Below are positions 11,720-23,925 of a stretch of 64,000 nucleotides of DNA, piece by piece (positions within the stretch are counted from its first letter, which is position 1; the number at the start of each line of letters is the position of its first letter). Source of the DNA: Heliopora coerulea (Eukaryota > Cnidaria > Anthozoa > Scleralcyonacea > Helioporidae); assembly GCA_030142905.1 (NCBI GenBank), contig JASJOG010000171.1, forward strand, positions 248,001 to 312,000, in the 5' to 3' direction. The notes under the pieces were generated by a model. That model was not told where the DNA came from. It was given only the letters and a program-made list of their open reading frames with translations, and ran no database searches. The position numbers and the translations under genes are program-made.

Positions 11720-14015
11720 GTAGATACAGAAATAATGCAAGTCAAAACTTAAAGCCTAAAAAGCTTAAAATAATCTGGATTGTACAGATATCAAATAACT
11801 TATAACTGGGAGCACTAACTCTAATTGTTATAAATAATTTATACATATTTTTATAGTACTGCAAAGCAAGTATTTTGAGTAAGTACACCCCAGTCCTCTT
11901 AAAGTAAAGTGTATACTAAGGCAAAATAAGGAGAAAAAGAAAGATATAAAAAACAAATCCATGCCAGTAGTTTTATACTAACCTGCTAGTTTCTAATATT
12001 TAAAATAAAATAAATTAATTAATTAAATTAATGAGTATGTAAGAACATTAGTAAGAAAGTCAATAAAATTTTGTTAGACTAATAAGTTGATGCACTTGAA
12101 TTGTACTGTACTAACATATAATAGAAACTTTAGCTTTCTCTTTAGTGTTCTGTATTTTTGTTTATAACTTGAGGAGTCATTAGTGCTCAGATGGTTTCCT
12201 GAAAAAAAGAAATGAAGAAAAATTGAACAGACCTACATACAGTAAAACAGCCCAGTTAAATTAACTTATAAAGAGTAAATGACCCTGCAAGCAACAATGC
12301 TTTCTTTTTTGTATCTTTTGAACACTGCTGGAACAGCAAAATAACAAGAAAATTTCAATGGTAAAGAAGCTGCAAATTGAAACATGAATGACATCACTTT
12401 TAACTTGTCCTCTTGTATTCCACCACTTATTATTTTCACTTTTTTTTTTGAAACCAGGCTCCCTACATATTCCATGAGTACCAATCCAGTCACTAGTTAA
12501 TGCGGCAATTGAACAACAAGAATGTTTACCAGAGAAAACGTCTGGAAAGCTGCCTGTTATGCCTGTTCTTGACATCGCATCCTTACCACTCTGCCTTTAA
12601 TAGGCTATTGTGGCTTGATGGCTGAATTAGTCTAGTTCAAGGTTGTCCTGCCTAGTCTGCAGAAGTTTCATTAGAAGGTAGCTAGCAGCATTTTTCTACC
12701 ATCTACATGTATTTTACACCTAATTGCCAGCAGCTCAGTTCATGAATCTGAATAATAGTGGACTTAAAATTGAACATAACACAATAACAGTTTAGAGCAA
12801 CCTCAGCTTGAGCAGTTCTAATTTGGCAATTTTGTAGCCCCTCAAAATCATTTTCATTAACATTACACGTGTTTTACAGTATTTACTTTCAAAACATCTT
12901 TGACTTTCTTGATTAATTTGGAAACCACATATCCAAGTCTCACATCTCTTTTTTTGTCCTTCTATGATATGAGTTGCATGTAAGAGCAAAGTTGAATAAG
13001 GTTGATCAGTAAAGAATATGGATTGAAAGATCAGCAGGTGTAACAATTTTAACAGCCTCATTTTCGATGTAAAAGCACCTGGAGTTGATATTTGGTAAGG
13101 ACTGGGTAAATACTGAATGCTAAAAAAATAATACTACATTTTGTACTCACATATGTATTGATTTTTTGTTCAGAATGGTATAAAATGCAACAAAGGGTCT
13201 ATATTCTTGAATAATTACCCTGGAAGCATGTCAGCAGAAAGCTGTAAGGTTTAAAGGGCACAGGCTATTTACAAATTCCCAGTAATTTTTATTTATTTAT
13301 TTATTTATTTTTTATATTTCAGCTGCCTGTTTTACAAAATAGTGAAATGTTGAAGATGGTTGTTAAATGTCACAAGTTGCTGCAACATTTAAGCAGCTTG
13401 AGAAAATAACTTAATGGTTACAACTTGCAAGTAGACGTTATACAAGCAGAGAACAACATAAGGTCACCACACCCATTGGATAAGTGTTCGGGCAAAGTTA
13501 ATAACAACTCAGCGAAGTAAATTCTCCATGCTGTCAAAGTACTGGTCATGCCATTTCCTCACCAGCAGTATGTTTCAATATAACTGGTTAATACCAAATA
13601 CAATGTGTAGAGGTCCAGCCTTAACAGAATCTCACCTTGAAGCTATTTACACCACCAGACATCAATCAAATCATGCATCATTTATCATGTGTTATGAACA
13701 ATCACTGAAGCAGGCTTTTTCATATGTTCAGCTTGCTTTTAATATTTGATATCTGTAACATAATATTATTCTAATCTAATTATGACACTATACTAATCTG
13801 GTGCTGAGCTGTGGCTGCGTATTACATCATGTCTTGAATCCCATCTGTCACATGGCCAGTCATAAGTGACTTCAAGACAAGCAACCTATCATGTTGGTCA
13901 GGTCCATGCCCAATCAGAATGAGTTTTTTTTTTCCCTTTGTAGAGTGCTGCACCTGTAGTAGTAAACAACATTTCAAGAAAGCCAAAAGGGTGAAGTAAC
14001 TGCCAAAACTAAAGA
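11720..14015. other. A+T-rich region, no supported gene
   Basis: The text is lower in CpG than the flanks and might include intron sequence of the minus-strand candidate at 11272-11706. Open frames at 12266-12575 and 12792-13061 (minus) and 13528-13749 (plus) show no domain I can name. A TTTA run lies at about 13287-13312. Confidence 0.4.
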
Positions 14016-14019
14016 GTGG

Positions 14020-14055
14020 AATAGACTAACATTTTGAGAAAAGGCCCTTCATCAG
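14020..14055 (-). ncRNA. decayed hammerhead-like motif
   Basis: The minus strand reads CTGATGAAGGGCC, then a pyrimidine-rich segment and CAAAA where GAAA would be expected. This looks like a mutated hammerhead core. It lies about 230 bp from, and inverted to, the better motif at 14283-14314, an arrangement seen in Penelope-like elements whose terminal repeats are inverted. Confidence 0.35.
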
Positions 14056-14282
14056 AGCAAAACATGAAATAATAGTATGAGTTGTTTTGCCTATTATTTG
14101 TTTGACAATTGTCCAATGTATGACCAATAATTTGCTTTCTGTACAAGCCCGTTGGAGAAAGAAATAATTTTATGTGTGTGTGAAAAGTAGAAAGACATTC
14201 TTGAGCAACTGGAAAATGTTTGGAAGTAGTACTGTAATATAATTAAGAAAACGAGATACTGAAGTTTTGAGGGTTTGCTCCT

Positions 14283-14314
14283 CTGATGAATGGCTTTTGC
14301 TCGAAACTGCAGTA
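14283..14314 (+). ncRNA. hammerhead ribozyme motif, dimer type
   Basis: The core CTGATGA (14283-14289) is followed by a short stem II with a TTTT loop (GGC pairing with GCT), then GAAA (14303-14306). Stem III is the perfect palindrome ACTGCAGT (14306-14313), followed by A, giving a GUA cleavage triplet. Stem III has no loop, so an active form would need two copies pairing, as reported for Penelope-type hammerheads. Outside the core, AAGAAAACGAGATACTG (about 14242) is nearly complementary to CAGTATTTCGTTTTCTT (about 14311), which could extend helix I. No RT or GIY-YIG ORF is left nearby. Confidence 0.55.
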
Positions 14315-14879
14315 TTTCGTTTTCTTGTTTCTCGGTGTTGAACTACCTTTAAACGAGTGACGGTATACGCAACGAGTGAGGCTTGAGTTACTTGCCTTTC
14401 ATCAGTCAACAATCAATATAAACATAGATGTCGAATAACTCAGTTTCAATTTACTAACGAGATTCGTATTTCTAAGCAACTTCATTGATTTAAAACTTAA
14501 GTATACAAACTGCCCGACGCAAAGGAAAATTAAGCAAAGCGACTATGTGGAGATATAAACACGAATTCTGACAAAAATCCACGAGTTTTTATTTTATCTT
14601 CCTTAAACTTGTCAAACAATAACATGTCATTCGCATTTCAGATTAATGATTCATAAAAAATAACATTCTGTAGTGGGAAAAATTCGTTAAATAATAACAA
14701 GGCTTTGTTGAGCATCACTTGCAACAGAGAAAGTCAGACTTACCAGAAGGTACCACAGATGGCATGCTTGCATCCGCCATTGATAGTATGGAACGGCAGA
14801 AGAAACTGGGTACGAGGAAGAAAGCGAGTGAGGGAGTGAATAAATGAGCCGCAATTTTGTTTTGTTTGTTTTCTTAACT

Positions 14880-15265
14880 CCTCTTTTGCCTGTCTTCCTT
14901 CCTCTCATTCTTTCTTTCTTCCTTTTTCTCTAGTTTTCTTCAACCTTCCCTTCATTTATTTCTACCGTCCTTCCTTTCTTGTTTTCCTTCTTTCTATCTT
15001 TCTTTCTTCCTTCCTTTCTTCCTTTCTTTCCTTCTTTCTTTCTTCCTTTCTTTCTTACTTCCTTCCTTCCTTTCTATCTTTCTTTCTTTCCTTCCTTTCT
15101 TTTCTTTCTTTCTTTCACCCTTTCTTTCTTCCTTCCTTCCTTCCTTTCTATCTTTCTTTCTTTCTTCGTTTCTTCCTTCCTTTCCTTCTTTCTTTCTTTC
15201 TTTTTCGCTTGCTTGTTTGCTTTCTTTCTTACTTCCTTTCCTACTTTCTTTCCTTTTCGTGGTGG
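14880..15265. repeat. long polypyrimidine (TTTC/TTCC) tract
   Basis: About 385 bp of almost uninterrupted C/T on the plus strand made of impure TTTC and TTCC units. All open frames across it (Phe/Leu/Ser-rich on plus, Lys/Glu/Arg-rich on minus) are artefacts of the repeat. A mirror-symmetric tract of this kind can form triplex DNA. Confidence 0.9.
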
Positions 15266-15616
15266 TTGGGTTATCACTTAATACAATTACAACATGACAT
15301 CTCATGGAATAAGAGATGAATTGGGATGAGAAATAATGGCTCAAACAATGGCTAAACGTGAAGCCATTATGGTGTGCTTACAAGAGGTCAGTTCGCATGA
15401 GGTAGAGGTTCATGTCATAGTAATTAATTCTTTTCGGTCCGAACGCTTTTTTTAGGATTTACTCTGGCTAATGCAAGATGATTTTCCTCGTCAATGGAAG
15501 ACCTCTCCTCTTGACAAGTAAAATCGACGAGTCTCAACCATGTTTTAAAAATTCATCAATAAATCACGAGAAAAACACAAAGGAAAATCATAACGTCAAC
15601 TGTGTTGCGTCTTTAA

Positions 15617-15798
15617 AGCCTGGTTAACACTTTTGACAAAACTATAAGCATAATGACATACGCAAGCAAAGTTAGCACTGCCCAGTCAACTGAACTCATT
15701 GAACATCTCTAGTAGAAAAGAATTAGCCGACCTTGAAGTGCTAATTATGCTTGCGTATGTCATTATGGTTATGATTATGTTGAAAGTGTAAAGAAAGC
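15617..15798. mobile_element. short MITE flanked by TTAA
   Basis: Inverted ends share AAGCATAATGACATACGCAA (left) with TTGCGTATGTCATTATGGTT (right), and an outer AACACTTT/AAAGTGTA pair. TTAA lies directly outside both ends (15613-15616 and 15799-15802), the target used by piggyBac-type transposases. About 182 bp, no coding capacity. 15803-16380 holds nothing I can identify. Confidence 0.6.
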
Positions 15799-16384
15799 TT
15801 AATTGTGATAAACAAAAACATCTTTGCTTTTCGCCGCAAATTTTGCTGCTTACAAATCGCTAATTACCAAACCTGCGCTAATTAACGTGTTGAAGGTAGA
15901 GCCGCCAAGAGCCAAGATGAGCCCATGGTAAGGTAGTGTCGTAAATAGCCTAAATTTTTCTGACGTTAGAGGTGGCGGAGATTTGGGACAAATTTTTGCA
16001 CGCATTCACATTGTATAAATGGTATTTATTGACTGTCGTAAAGTACTTGAATATGTCCAAAATTAGTTTATCCTTTATTATTAAAGAAAATTAGCGGATT
16101 AGCGTGGCACGGCCATCAGCGGACCCCTTTCGTAGCATGGGCCCCGAGAGAGTTGCTCCGACTAGCCCCCCTCATCTTAGCGCTCCTGATTAAAGGTTTA
16201 ATTTTTGTTTTTGATGCCATTTAAAAAAAATCTCGCCGAATACGTGTTTTATGAGATCTAAAACACTTTGCAATCCCCTTGTGTTTTAAATCCAATAAAG
16301 ACTCCTGCTCATTTCTTAAATGTTAAATATACGCTAATCAGTATAAAAATCCATGTCATAATGGTTATTAAGTTAAATTTCTAA

Positions 16385-17222
16385 TTGTATGGACACGGAT
16401 ACAGATACGATCATGATACGAATTTGTATGCTGATTATGGACATGTTCCTATTCTTACCACTTAACGTAGAGACACACTATCGCTGTCGCCATGTCGCTG
16501 GAGCTTATCGATACATTTGTACGGATACCAAGGCTTGTCACTGGAATCGCGTCGCTGAAATCGCTGAATCACACAAAATCGCTGATTCGCTAACGAAAAT
16601 TTCCAGAATAGCGTCGTTCCAGGAGGTTCTGACAAACACAAATTATACCCCACGCTTTATGATATTTTACGGACAGACTATAAGAATGAGAAAATGAAGT
16701 TGAATGCTAGAGAAAAGATTGGGTTTAAGTTGTTTTCCACCAGGCAAATTTTATCGCGTGAATCGACATTTTTTTGTGTAAATTGAATAGATTTCATTAG
16801 TTACATGTCGAAAGCCTATGAGACTAAAAAAGAACGCGCTTCGTGCGATAAAAGTTGCCCAGTGGAAAACAGTTGTGTTGTTCAATTTATTCGCTTTATC
16901 GCTAGCGACTTTTACAGCTTGTCAAGCCACTTGTCGCTTGGTCGCCTTTTCGCTGAGCTCTAGCGACCCAGCGACGCGATAGTGTGTCTCTGCCTTTATG
17001 CGGTTTCCATTGCAATTTTTCCGTCTTTTAAAGAAAATATGTATGCAACCGCATACGAATCCGAATACGGCAATATATGGCAGGATCGCTACATGATCCG
17101 ATTCTTGAAATCGTGTTCGCATAAGTATCCGCCATACGTAATTATGGAAACGCCCCTTATATTTCAAGTCATCACGATTTTCGCCGAACTCGTACCAGTA
17201 TCCGTATCCGTACAAATGGAAA
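16385..17222. mobile_element. outer MITE with GGATACGGATAC-like ends
   Basis: The left end reads ATGGACACGGATACAGATAC. The right end (about 17196-17222) is the inverse around CCAGTATCCGTATCCGTAC. It is split by the inner element at 16469-16992. Open frames crossing it on both strands are by-products of the inverted ends. Confidence 0.5.
16469..16992. mobile_element. inner MITE with AGAGACACACTATCGC ends
   Basis: Both ends begin AGAGACACACTATCGC when read inward, followed by GTCGCTGG-rich text. Inside there is a further inverted pair around GTTTTCCAC...ATTTTATCGCG (about 16732) and its inverse (about 16840-16873). No ORF of note. It lies within the 16385-17222 element, so it inserted later. 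Confidence 0.6.
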
Positions 17223-17629
17223 TGCAGCTTTGCTGTCTGCACTGTCTTCGATTTCGGCCAAAACTGGACATGTCAGTTTTATCGTAATATACTAATTCTG
17301 ATCTACTTATCTTGTTAGTTTCAACTGCACTTTACCATGCTGATAAATTTATGTTCAAGATAGGATACCACTCATTGGCTTCTTCACCACAGGTGAGTGG
17401 TTCAGTTAGTAGTTCACTATTGAGTAGTTTAAGTAATTTTTCTTATCCAAATTAAACGGTAACTCAACGTACCTTGCCCCCAAAACTACCAGAAATATCA
17501 AACGTATACTCGTTTGTTTTTCAAGGGACTATTTAAACATTACTTCGTTCCGTAAAACGCCATGTTTTGGAGAAAACTCTTTTGAGTCTTCCAGCAAAAA
17601 GAGATCTATATTATCTAAACGGGCATTGT

Positions 17630-17990
17630 AGATAAATTGGATCTATTGGGGAGCAAAACAAACATACCCGAATCAAAAGTCCACGGCCATGGTCAAAAAC
17701 CACTTTACTTTTGTCTTTTGTTTTTGTCTATTGAAAAAAAATTGTAAAACATTTAAGGCAATGAGGAATAATAGCCAATTAATAACCAGAGAAACTGTTT
17801 TCTGCTTGAGAAACAGACACTTCATGAGCAATTTCTTGCACTTAAGTTGTTTGACCTCGAAGTTCTCGAACAGACGGAAAAGGGCCTGAAGAAGAAAAAT
17901 TTGCCCCCCAATTAACTGAACATGGCGGCGCTCAATTTGACCCAAATTTTCGGCCTCAATGCCCCCTCCAGTTTTATGTGATCTCTATGC
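17630..17990 (+). repeat. R1 repeat, second copy
   Basis: Same family as 6362-6792, in the common orientation. It contains AACAGACGGAAAAGG, ATGGCGGCGCTCAATTTGA and ends GCCCCCTCCAGTTTTATGTG followed by ATCTCTATG. Confidence 0.65.
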
Positions 17991-18495
17991 TTCAATGGTC
18001 GAGTTATATGATGATTTGTGCGCGGCATTAGAGTTGCCATACAGATCATATATTAACTAGCGGGGGTATACCCTAGAAAAAGGTATTTTTATGGCGTTAT
18101 ACCACTTTCAAGGCTTTTTTCATCATTAGCTCCATGGTGTCTATAGCGTGAAAATCTTCGATATACTCGGTCGGCGTACTGTAGATCCATATCGATCAAA
18201 ACCAATCCAACCAAACAAATAAAAGTAATAGGCAAGCCTTCTCCAAGTTGTCTTCATAAGATATTTATAGATTAATCAAGAAGACCACAAATAACATTTC
18301 GACTACATGTCTTGTTCACCATAAAATTTCTTCCTATTACACCTTCCTTATATATCTACTGAAACATATAATTAACATAAATTCCAAATTCTAATAAATT
18401 CTAATGCCAAAATAACTAAAATTACCGTTAAAATAACGCTATATCAAGTCCCTTAGGAGCCATAGTTCCCAATGTACGAATCCAACGTATTTTTC

Positions 18496-18516
18496 CCAGG
18501 ACAATTCTAATTCATT

Positions 18517-18554
<38 letters not shown>

Positions 18555-18702
18555 TTCTGATTCATTTACATATATTCATTCTAATTCATTTACATATATA
18601 TATATATATATATGTTTTTAATACGCACGCTCTCAAGCTGTTCTGAGAGAACAGCTTGAGAGCGTGCGTATTAAAAACATAATTACCAAGCTACCACAAA
18701 CA

Positions 18703-18749
<47 letters not shown>

Positions 18750-18764
18750 TTAGAATTGTCCTGG
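18496..18764. repeat. fold-back element with perfect central hairpin
   Basis: The outer ends are a perfect 19-bp inverted repeat (18496-18514 and 18746-18764, reading CCAGGACAATTCTAATTCA inward). Next come TA dinucleotide arrays on both sides. The centre is a perfect hairpin with 33-bp arms at 18612-18644 and 18648-18680 and a 3-nt loop GAG. Internal repeats of ATTCTAATTCATTTACATAT occur on the left. No coding capacity. Confidence 0.85.
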
Positions 18765-18769
18765 AATAT

Positions 18770-19425
18770 GTTTGGGAGAAAGTTTAATGGTTGATAACCA
18801 TTTATAGCACGGAAAAAAATTTACCAGTGATGGGACTTTTATATTTTATTTTCGTCGCACTAAAGTAGTGAAAATTGCAAGTTTGTGATCGAACATTTAG
18901 TGTGTTAGTCAGCTCAACATATTGTTCCTGATAGAATCAACTGCACTGACACCCTGCACTTGAAAAGCAATCTCAGTCTGACGTATAGGAGTCTGTTCAG
19001 TCGTACAGTCTTGCCTGTGCCAAAGAATTATTTTACTTCCTAAGCTATCAAAATGTCACTAAAAACAATTATTTAAATTTATGTATATAAGTAATTTGAA
19101 TCTGGTACACAGTTTTACAGGTAGGCAAGATGCAACTGTCTTTGTGTGCATCTTTAAAGTGTTCTTATTGTACAGAGGGTACAAAGCAAGATTTGATCTG
19201 AGTAAAGAACTGGAATTCCGGGAAAGTCTGTGATGAAAAAATCATCACCAGTAATTGTTTTCCAAAATAAAATTTTGAAAATAACTTATTTCGACTACTA
19301 AAAACAAGATTATCCGCAGCAACCATAGAAATGTCCGATGTTTTGGACCTTTCTTCTATACTTAGTGCTTTAGATAAAAAATGGGAGACCAAGACCCCTT
19401 GTTGTTAGCATCTAGTATAACCAAA
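18770..19425. other. no recognisable gene
   Basis: Parts resemble the 53690-53770 and 54060-54220 stretches (for example the ACTTGAAAAGC...AATCTGA and AAATGTCCG words), so this is probably old repeated DNA continuing the R2 block to its right. Confidence 0.35.
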
Positions 19426-19429
19426 ACAA

Positions 19430-19890
19430 CGTTATTCTGGAGATTGTCAGCGATTTCAGGTCAGAAAAACGTACCAGAAATTATAGACAAAACGCACATC
19501 ATTTTACAACAAATTTATCTACGTACGTAGCAAAATGGCATATGTCGTTTTAAACAGTCAGCTGATCATGAACACACTGATAATGTTAAAATGAAGACCA
19601 GCTTGACCAAACTTTGAGGGAGGCTGGTTGCAAAAAATGACTTTAGAGATACGTGTTATACGTTTTACTAAAGTAGATGGTGTTGTTTCAGTCAAACTTT
19701 GATGGCAGTTTTTTCTTTCCGTTAAACAATGTCAGCCGTGCACTGTCTGCTATTAAATATGATATAATTCGGACTTACTGCACCTATCCGTTTTTAATTT
19801 GGATTTTTATTTTGACACCTTTTTCAAGTTGGTTTGTTCACCAATACGATGTGGCTGTTGAAGAAGGTAGCAGCAAATAAAGTCAAGAGT
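19430..19890 (+). repeat. R2 repeat, reference copy
   Basis: An uninterrupted copy of a family seen again near 42950, 43345, 50745-52110 and 52545. The copies share ACAACAAATTTATCTACGTACGTAG-like text (left), AAACTTTGATGGCAG, TTAAACAATGTCAGCC, TTAAATATGATATAA and a 3' end GTGGCTGTTGAAG...GCAGCAAATAAA. Its short ORF has no protein similarity I recognise. It is useful as the empty-site reference for insertions in the 50745-52110 copy. Confidence 0.65.
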
Positions 19891-20527
19891 CGATATTAAC
19901 ATGATAAATATCATCTTTCTCTAACAACTGTGAAAATTATTTATATATACATGCGACTCATTAGCGAAATAAGGATGTTTCAAGTGATTGGGGAAGAACT
20001 TGATGGTATTAGGAAAATTTCAAGGGAAAACAAATTGGAAAGCATGTACACAATCACATAAATGTGTCATCGTGTTTACAGTGCTTAAAGATTACTTTTC
20101 TCCACCGGCTAAGTGGCCCTTGATGTGGTTCAAGGCTTTATAGAGTACCCAGGATCCCTAGCATTAACACTTACCGGTTAGATAGAGTTAACTTCTTTCC
20201 TTTTTCAATGTGTTTTTCTTTTCATGTGATCTCTCTTCGTAGAAACACCGTGTGATTATTCTGACCACTTCATTACTTAGCTATTCAAATATGACTAACC
20301 TTTAACATTTATTTCAATTACTGTAGCGTGACTGCATTTCTTAGAAGACTTCCGAATAATCGTGTGATTATTCTATTTCATCTTGGAACTATTGTCATCT
20401 GACAAATGAATAAGAGCTGCAGGTGTTCCAAATTAAGCCACAATAATGAAAACGTAAATATTCTACAATTTCAAATAATTTATTTCATGTGAATTTAGTT
20501 CGTATCTGCTATCGACGCCAGTTCGAT

Positions 20528-21398
20528 TCATTTTGAAAGTTTGACATAAATCCTTGCCCTTACATTCCATATGTATATAATTGGGTTGACAGCGAAGTTC
20601 TACAAAAAGAATACTTCTAGAGGGAATCTAATTTTGTCGGCACTTGCTTCTGATGGGAAATTAAAAATACATTTTAAGTAAAGTACATGACAAATGTTAT
20701 TGATGCTTGCTAAAATTAAAAAAGTTATACTTGTGACTACCTCTGCAGCAACTATCAATAATACAAGTCTGCATGCCCTACGCTGAGTTACTTTGGCCGA
20801 TTTTTGATTATTCAATATTGCCGCTGTTCTTCGCTGTTCCATCTGAAGTGTCTTGTAGATGTAAATGTTGATTGTTATTGTAAGGCAGACAAGATGATTA
20901 AGTAGAATAAAGATGACCATTACTATTCCATCATCTGCTATCTCCAAATGCCATAAGAAAAGGAATAAAATGAAGGCAATCCAAGAAGTAAACATTGTTA
21001 AAAGAACCCTTTTGAGTGGCAATATGTCAGCTCATGTAAAAGGTTTGTTATAACTATATGGCTCTTTCGATTGTCATAAGCAATACTGCTGAGTATGACA
21101 CCACACTTGCACAACTGGATCGGTAGTTGGATACGTACAGTATATTAAAATGTAAGATTTAATCAAAGTTAATCAATAAGAAACCTAACCTAAATAACGA
21201 GTCCACCAGAGCAAGGTTTACGACATGATAGGTAATCCGTTTGTTTTTAACGATATCCCAGTTTGTTGCAAGAGCGACTAAAATTATGTTATTGAGAACG
21301 ATAGAGAGACAGCATTGGATCATTTCAATAAACCTAGGGACACGGTAGTAAATGAGGAATACATTGACTTCGGTTGCATTTAGTATTAAATTTTTCAA
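20528..21398 (-). pseudogene. class A GPCR pseudogene (copy 1)
   Basis: Minus-strand relic of the receptor that is intact at 61816-62730. Recognisable parts in order: TM1-TM2 (21398 down to 21160, with KKRITYH-like KNKRITYHV and NLALVD), a TM3 end with SYSAVLLMTIERA (about 21040-21130) followed by stops, TM4-TM6 (21022-20600, with NIYIYK and ILNNQ), and the TM7 motif NPIIYIW (about 20560-20580) in another frame. At least three frame changes or stops separate the pieces, so no receptor can be made. The 3' flank also resembles the other copies. Confidence 0.85.
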
Positions 21399-21807
21399 GA
21401 TTTTTTTTTTATTTCTAAAGTGAGGAAGAGAGAAGTTTCAATAGCGAGTAAAGGGTCATACGGAAAATTTCATGCAGAATTGATATGGTCGTAAACATGC
21501 TAGAATTAACAGAGTTCACGTGAATCTTGCTTCAACTTCTACCAATATAGAGAGTTTCTAAGAGCTGCAATGTCAGCGCCTGTAGACGAGGTACTCTAAA
21601 TTTTATGGCCCTGAAGCAAACCTTACATTCTAAACACACACTGTTTTTCTTTTTTTTTACTCTCTGCTACATGTTTCCAACCGGATTTAACTGCTTGATT
21701 AACGTTTTTTGCTCAATACAGGTCAATGGAATTCGTGTTTCAAAAGCCGCTCGGACGTCGTGAAAACGTTAAAATGATCATCCTCATGTCTTGTGTGGAG
21801 CCATAAC

Positions 21808-22219
21808 CATAGAGTTCATACGTTAACTAGAGGGAGCTTGTAGCTAAATGTCACTCAACCGCAGGCGACAAACTGAAGGCTGCTATGTTGGAGAAACTAG
21901 GGTGCACGCGAAACCCTGCCCGGATGAATAGTTCAACGTTATGATCAACAGCCACTTAATTTTCGTCTTTGTTTTAGTTTCTTTTAAAACAATATAAAAG
22001 AATTAAGACAAAAATAACAACCAGAAAGGCTATTTTCCAGTTATACAATAACGAAAACATTTCCTGTACATGCATCATTTGTTCGATCTTGAGATTCCCC
22101 AACAGACGGAAAGGAAACTGCAGAAAAACAATTTACCTCATCAATTTACTTGAAATGACGGCGTAAAATTAGATTTCAATTTTCTGTTCCGCTCCCCCTC
22201 AGTTTTATATTATATCTAT
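21808..22219 (+). repeat. R1 repeat, third copy
   Basis: It begins CATAGAGTTCATACGTTAAC and ends CCCCTCAGTTTTATATTATA + TCTATG, the imperfect inverted ends of the R1 family. The interior contains CAACAGACGGAAAGG. It lies about 400 bp upstream of GPCR copy 1. Confidence 0.6.
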
Positions 22220-22224
22220 GGCCC

Positions 22225-23860
22225 AGACAGCATCAACATATTCTAAGGACCACAGACAATTCAATTTTTTTTTGTTTTGGAAGAGAAATCTTATTTTAAG
22301 GCGGTGTTGTCCTTCACGTGCGCGTCGTGTTTTAGTTAATAGGTCTCCAAGGCCAATTTACTCGATACGATTGTCGTTTACGACTTGTCGTCCTGAGGTA
22401 TGTGATTTTGCCTCAACGGCAGAGGTCGTGAATTCGACTTGCTCACTAACACAGCAAATCGTCCGGAAGACGACATTAAATTTATAGGATGTGTCAGGAC
22501 GAACAATTGTACATGACGATCCTATCGTTCTACCAGGCCCTATGTTAACTCTTTAGCAGCTGAGTGTTTTTGAGGTCTTTTAAGTCAATCTATTTAAAAT
22601 GTGATTTTACCCCATATATTTTGGTGAATATCGTGAAACTGTCCCACGTAAAAGGTAACTAGACTATTCTGAGAATATATAGCAAAATGTAACGTGCTTG
22701 TATTCTTGGAGCCCACGTGTGTGTGGACTGATGTGGATGAGATCCTACAAAGTCCTTGTTCCCGTGAACTCACTTTGCCTTTGAGGACGAAGGAGGAGAA
22801 GCAGATATGGGGGTCCCTTTAGAGCGCTTCTTTGGTTATGCGTCAACCATGTTACAATTAAACAGCTTGAAATTGTGCTCGGCCGCTTTATTTGTGGATG
22901 TGTTATACAGGAAAACCTGAAGAACAAACATTGGATAGTGTATGATCCAATTGGCAAACTTACAGTTGACACCCTACACAGATGACTCTGATTAGAAAAG
23001 TATGCAGAATTAAGATTTTGGGGTTTTTCAACATTTCATATGTAGTATAGGCAAATGTAAATAAAATGTGAAACGGCACACGGTCCATTAAAATATGGGT
23101 GGGACTGTGCTGAGATATTACTTAGTAACATATAGCATAGTTAGCAAAGAATAAAAAGGCAAACAAAAGGGGAAATATCCCTGTAATGCAATGAATAGTT
23201 AATAAGAACCCATTACTCAGGGATGATAAAAAATTTGTTAATAACATGGAAGAATTAGTTTAAAATGCTGGCGCTCCAGCATACTACTGAGACCTAACGT
23301 AATATTCATTACTCCCTTACCACTACTTATTGTGCCCTAGTAGCGCTCAAAAAATCTAAGTTGATCCAGAGTTACCGGCAACACTTTTGAAGTAACCTAA
23401 AAAGGGGTTTGGATGATTACAATAATCCTGAGTTATAATGCCTAAAACGTCTTTGTTAGCATACAGTTTAGTTTAAATGGCCTTACTCCAAAGACTGTCT
23501 GCGTTTTAAGGAAAAACATTCCACAAAATTAAAGACAAAAGTAACCCACTTGAGAACAAGTTTAAATCAATCTGTTTGCAAAAACGAGGTTATTTCAAGC
23601 AGCAAGTTTCATACACCAAAAATATTAAAATTAATATTTGTATAGCCAAAGTTGGTGAACCCAGGTTGCGAAAACGACTTTATGAACACGTGTCTCAACA
23701 ACTTCTTTAGCTTGTGGTGTGGAATTGGCTGAACTTAGATTGCAGATTTTGACTTTGTTAAACTATGTTAGCTATTGAAGAGCCTTTACTTGAATTAATA
23801 TTAATGTTTTATACTTACTGGTTTTTAGTTTGAGTTAACACTTTGAATTGTTTTCAGATG
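22225..23860. other. no recognisable gene
   Basis: Open frames at 22218-22487 (plus) and 22745-22972 (minus) have no domain or splice support. The stretch 23040-23840 is A+T-rich and featureless to me. Confidence 0.4.
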
Positions 23861-23861
23861 G

Positions 23862-23925
23862 ACTTGTTTCCTATCGTATTGTGGCTGTTAATGAGGGCAA
23901 CAGCAAATAAAATCAAGAGCCTTTG
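23862..23925 (+). repeat. R2 3'-end fragment
   Basis: TTGTGGCTGTTAATGAGGGC and ACAGCAAATAAAATCAAGAG match the 3' end of R2 (19850-19895). The Penelope-like coding text starts just after it. The open frame that begins at 23843 is therefore a chance fusion of repeat and retroelement. Confidence 0.6.

Noticed and set aside
14979..15344. Open frames of 67-116 codons rich in Phe/Leu/Ser (plus) or Lys/Glu/Arg (minus)
   Set aside because: Direct translations of the polypyrimidine microsatellite; no domain and no codon signal.
23843..23925. N-terminal 27 codons of the open frame at 23843-24478 as part of a protein
   Set aside because: This text matches the 3' end of the non-coding R2 repeat, so the fusion with GIY-YIG coding sequence is accidental.
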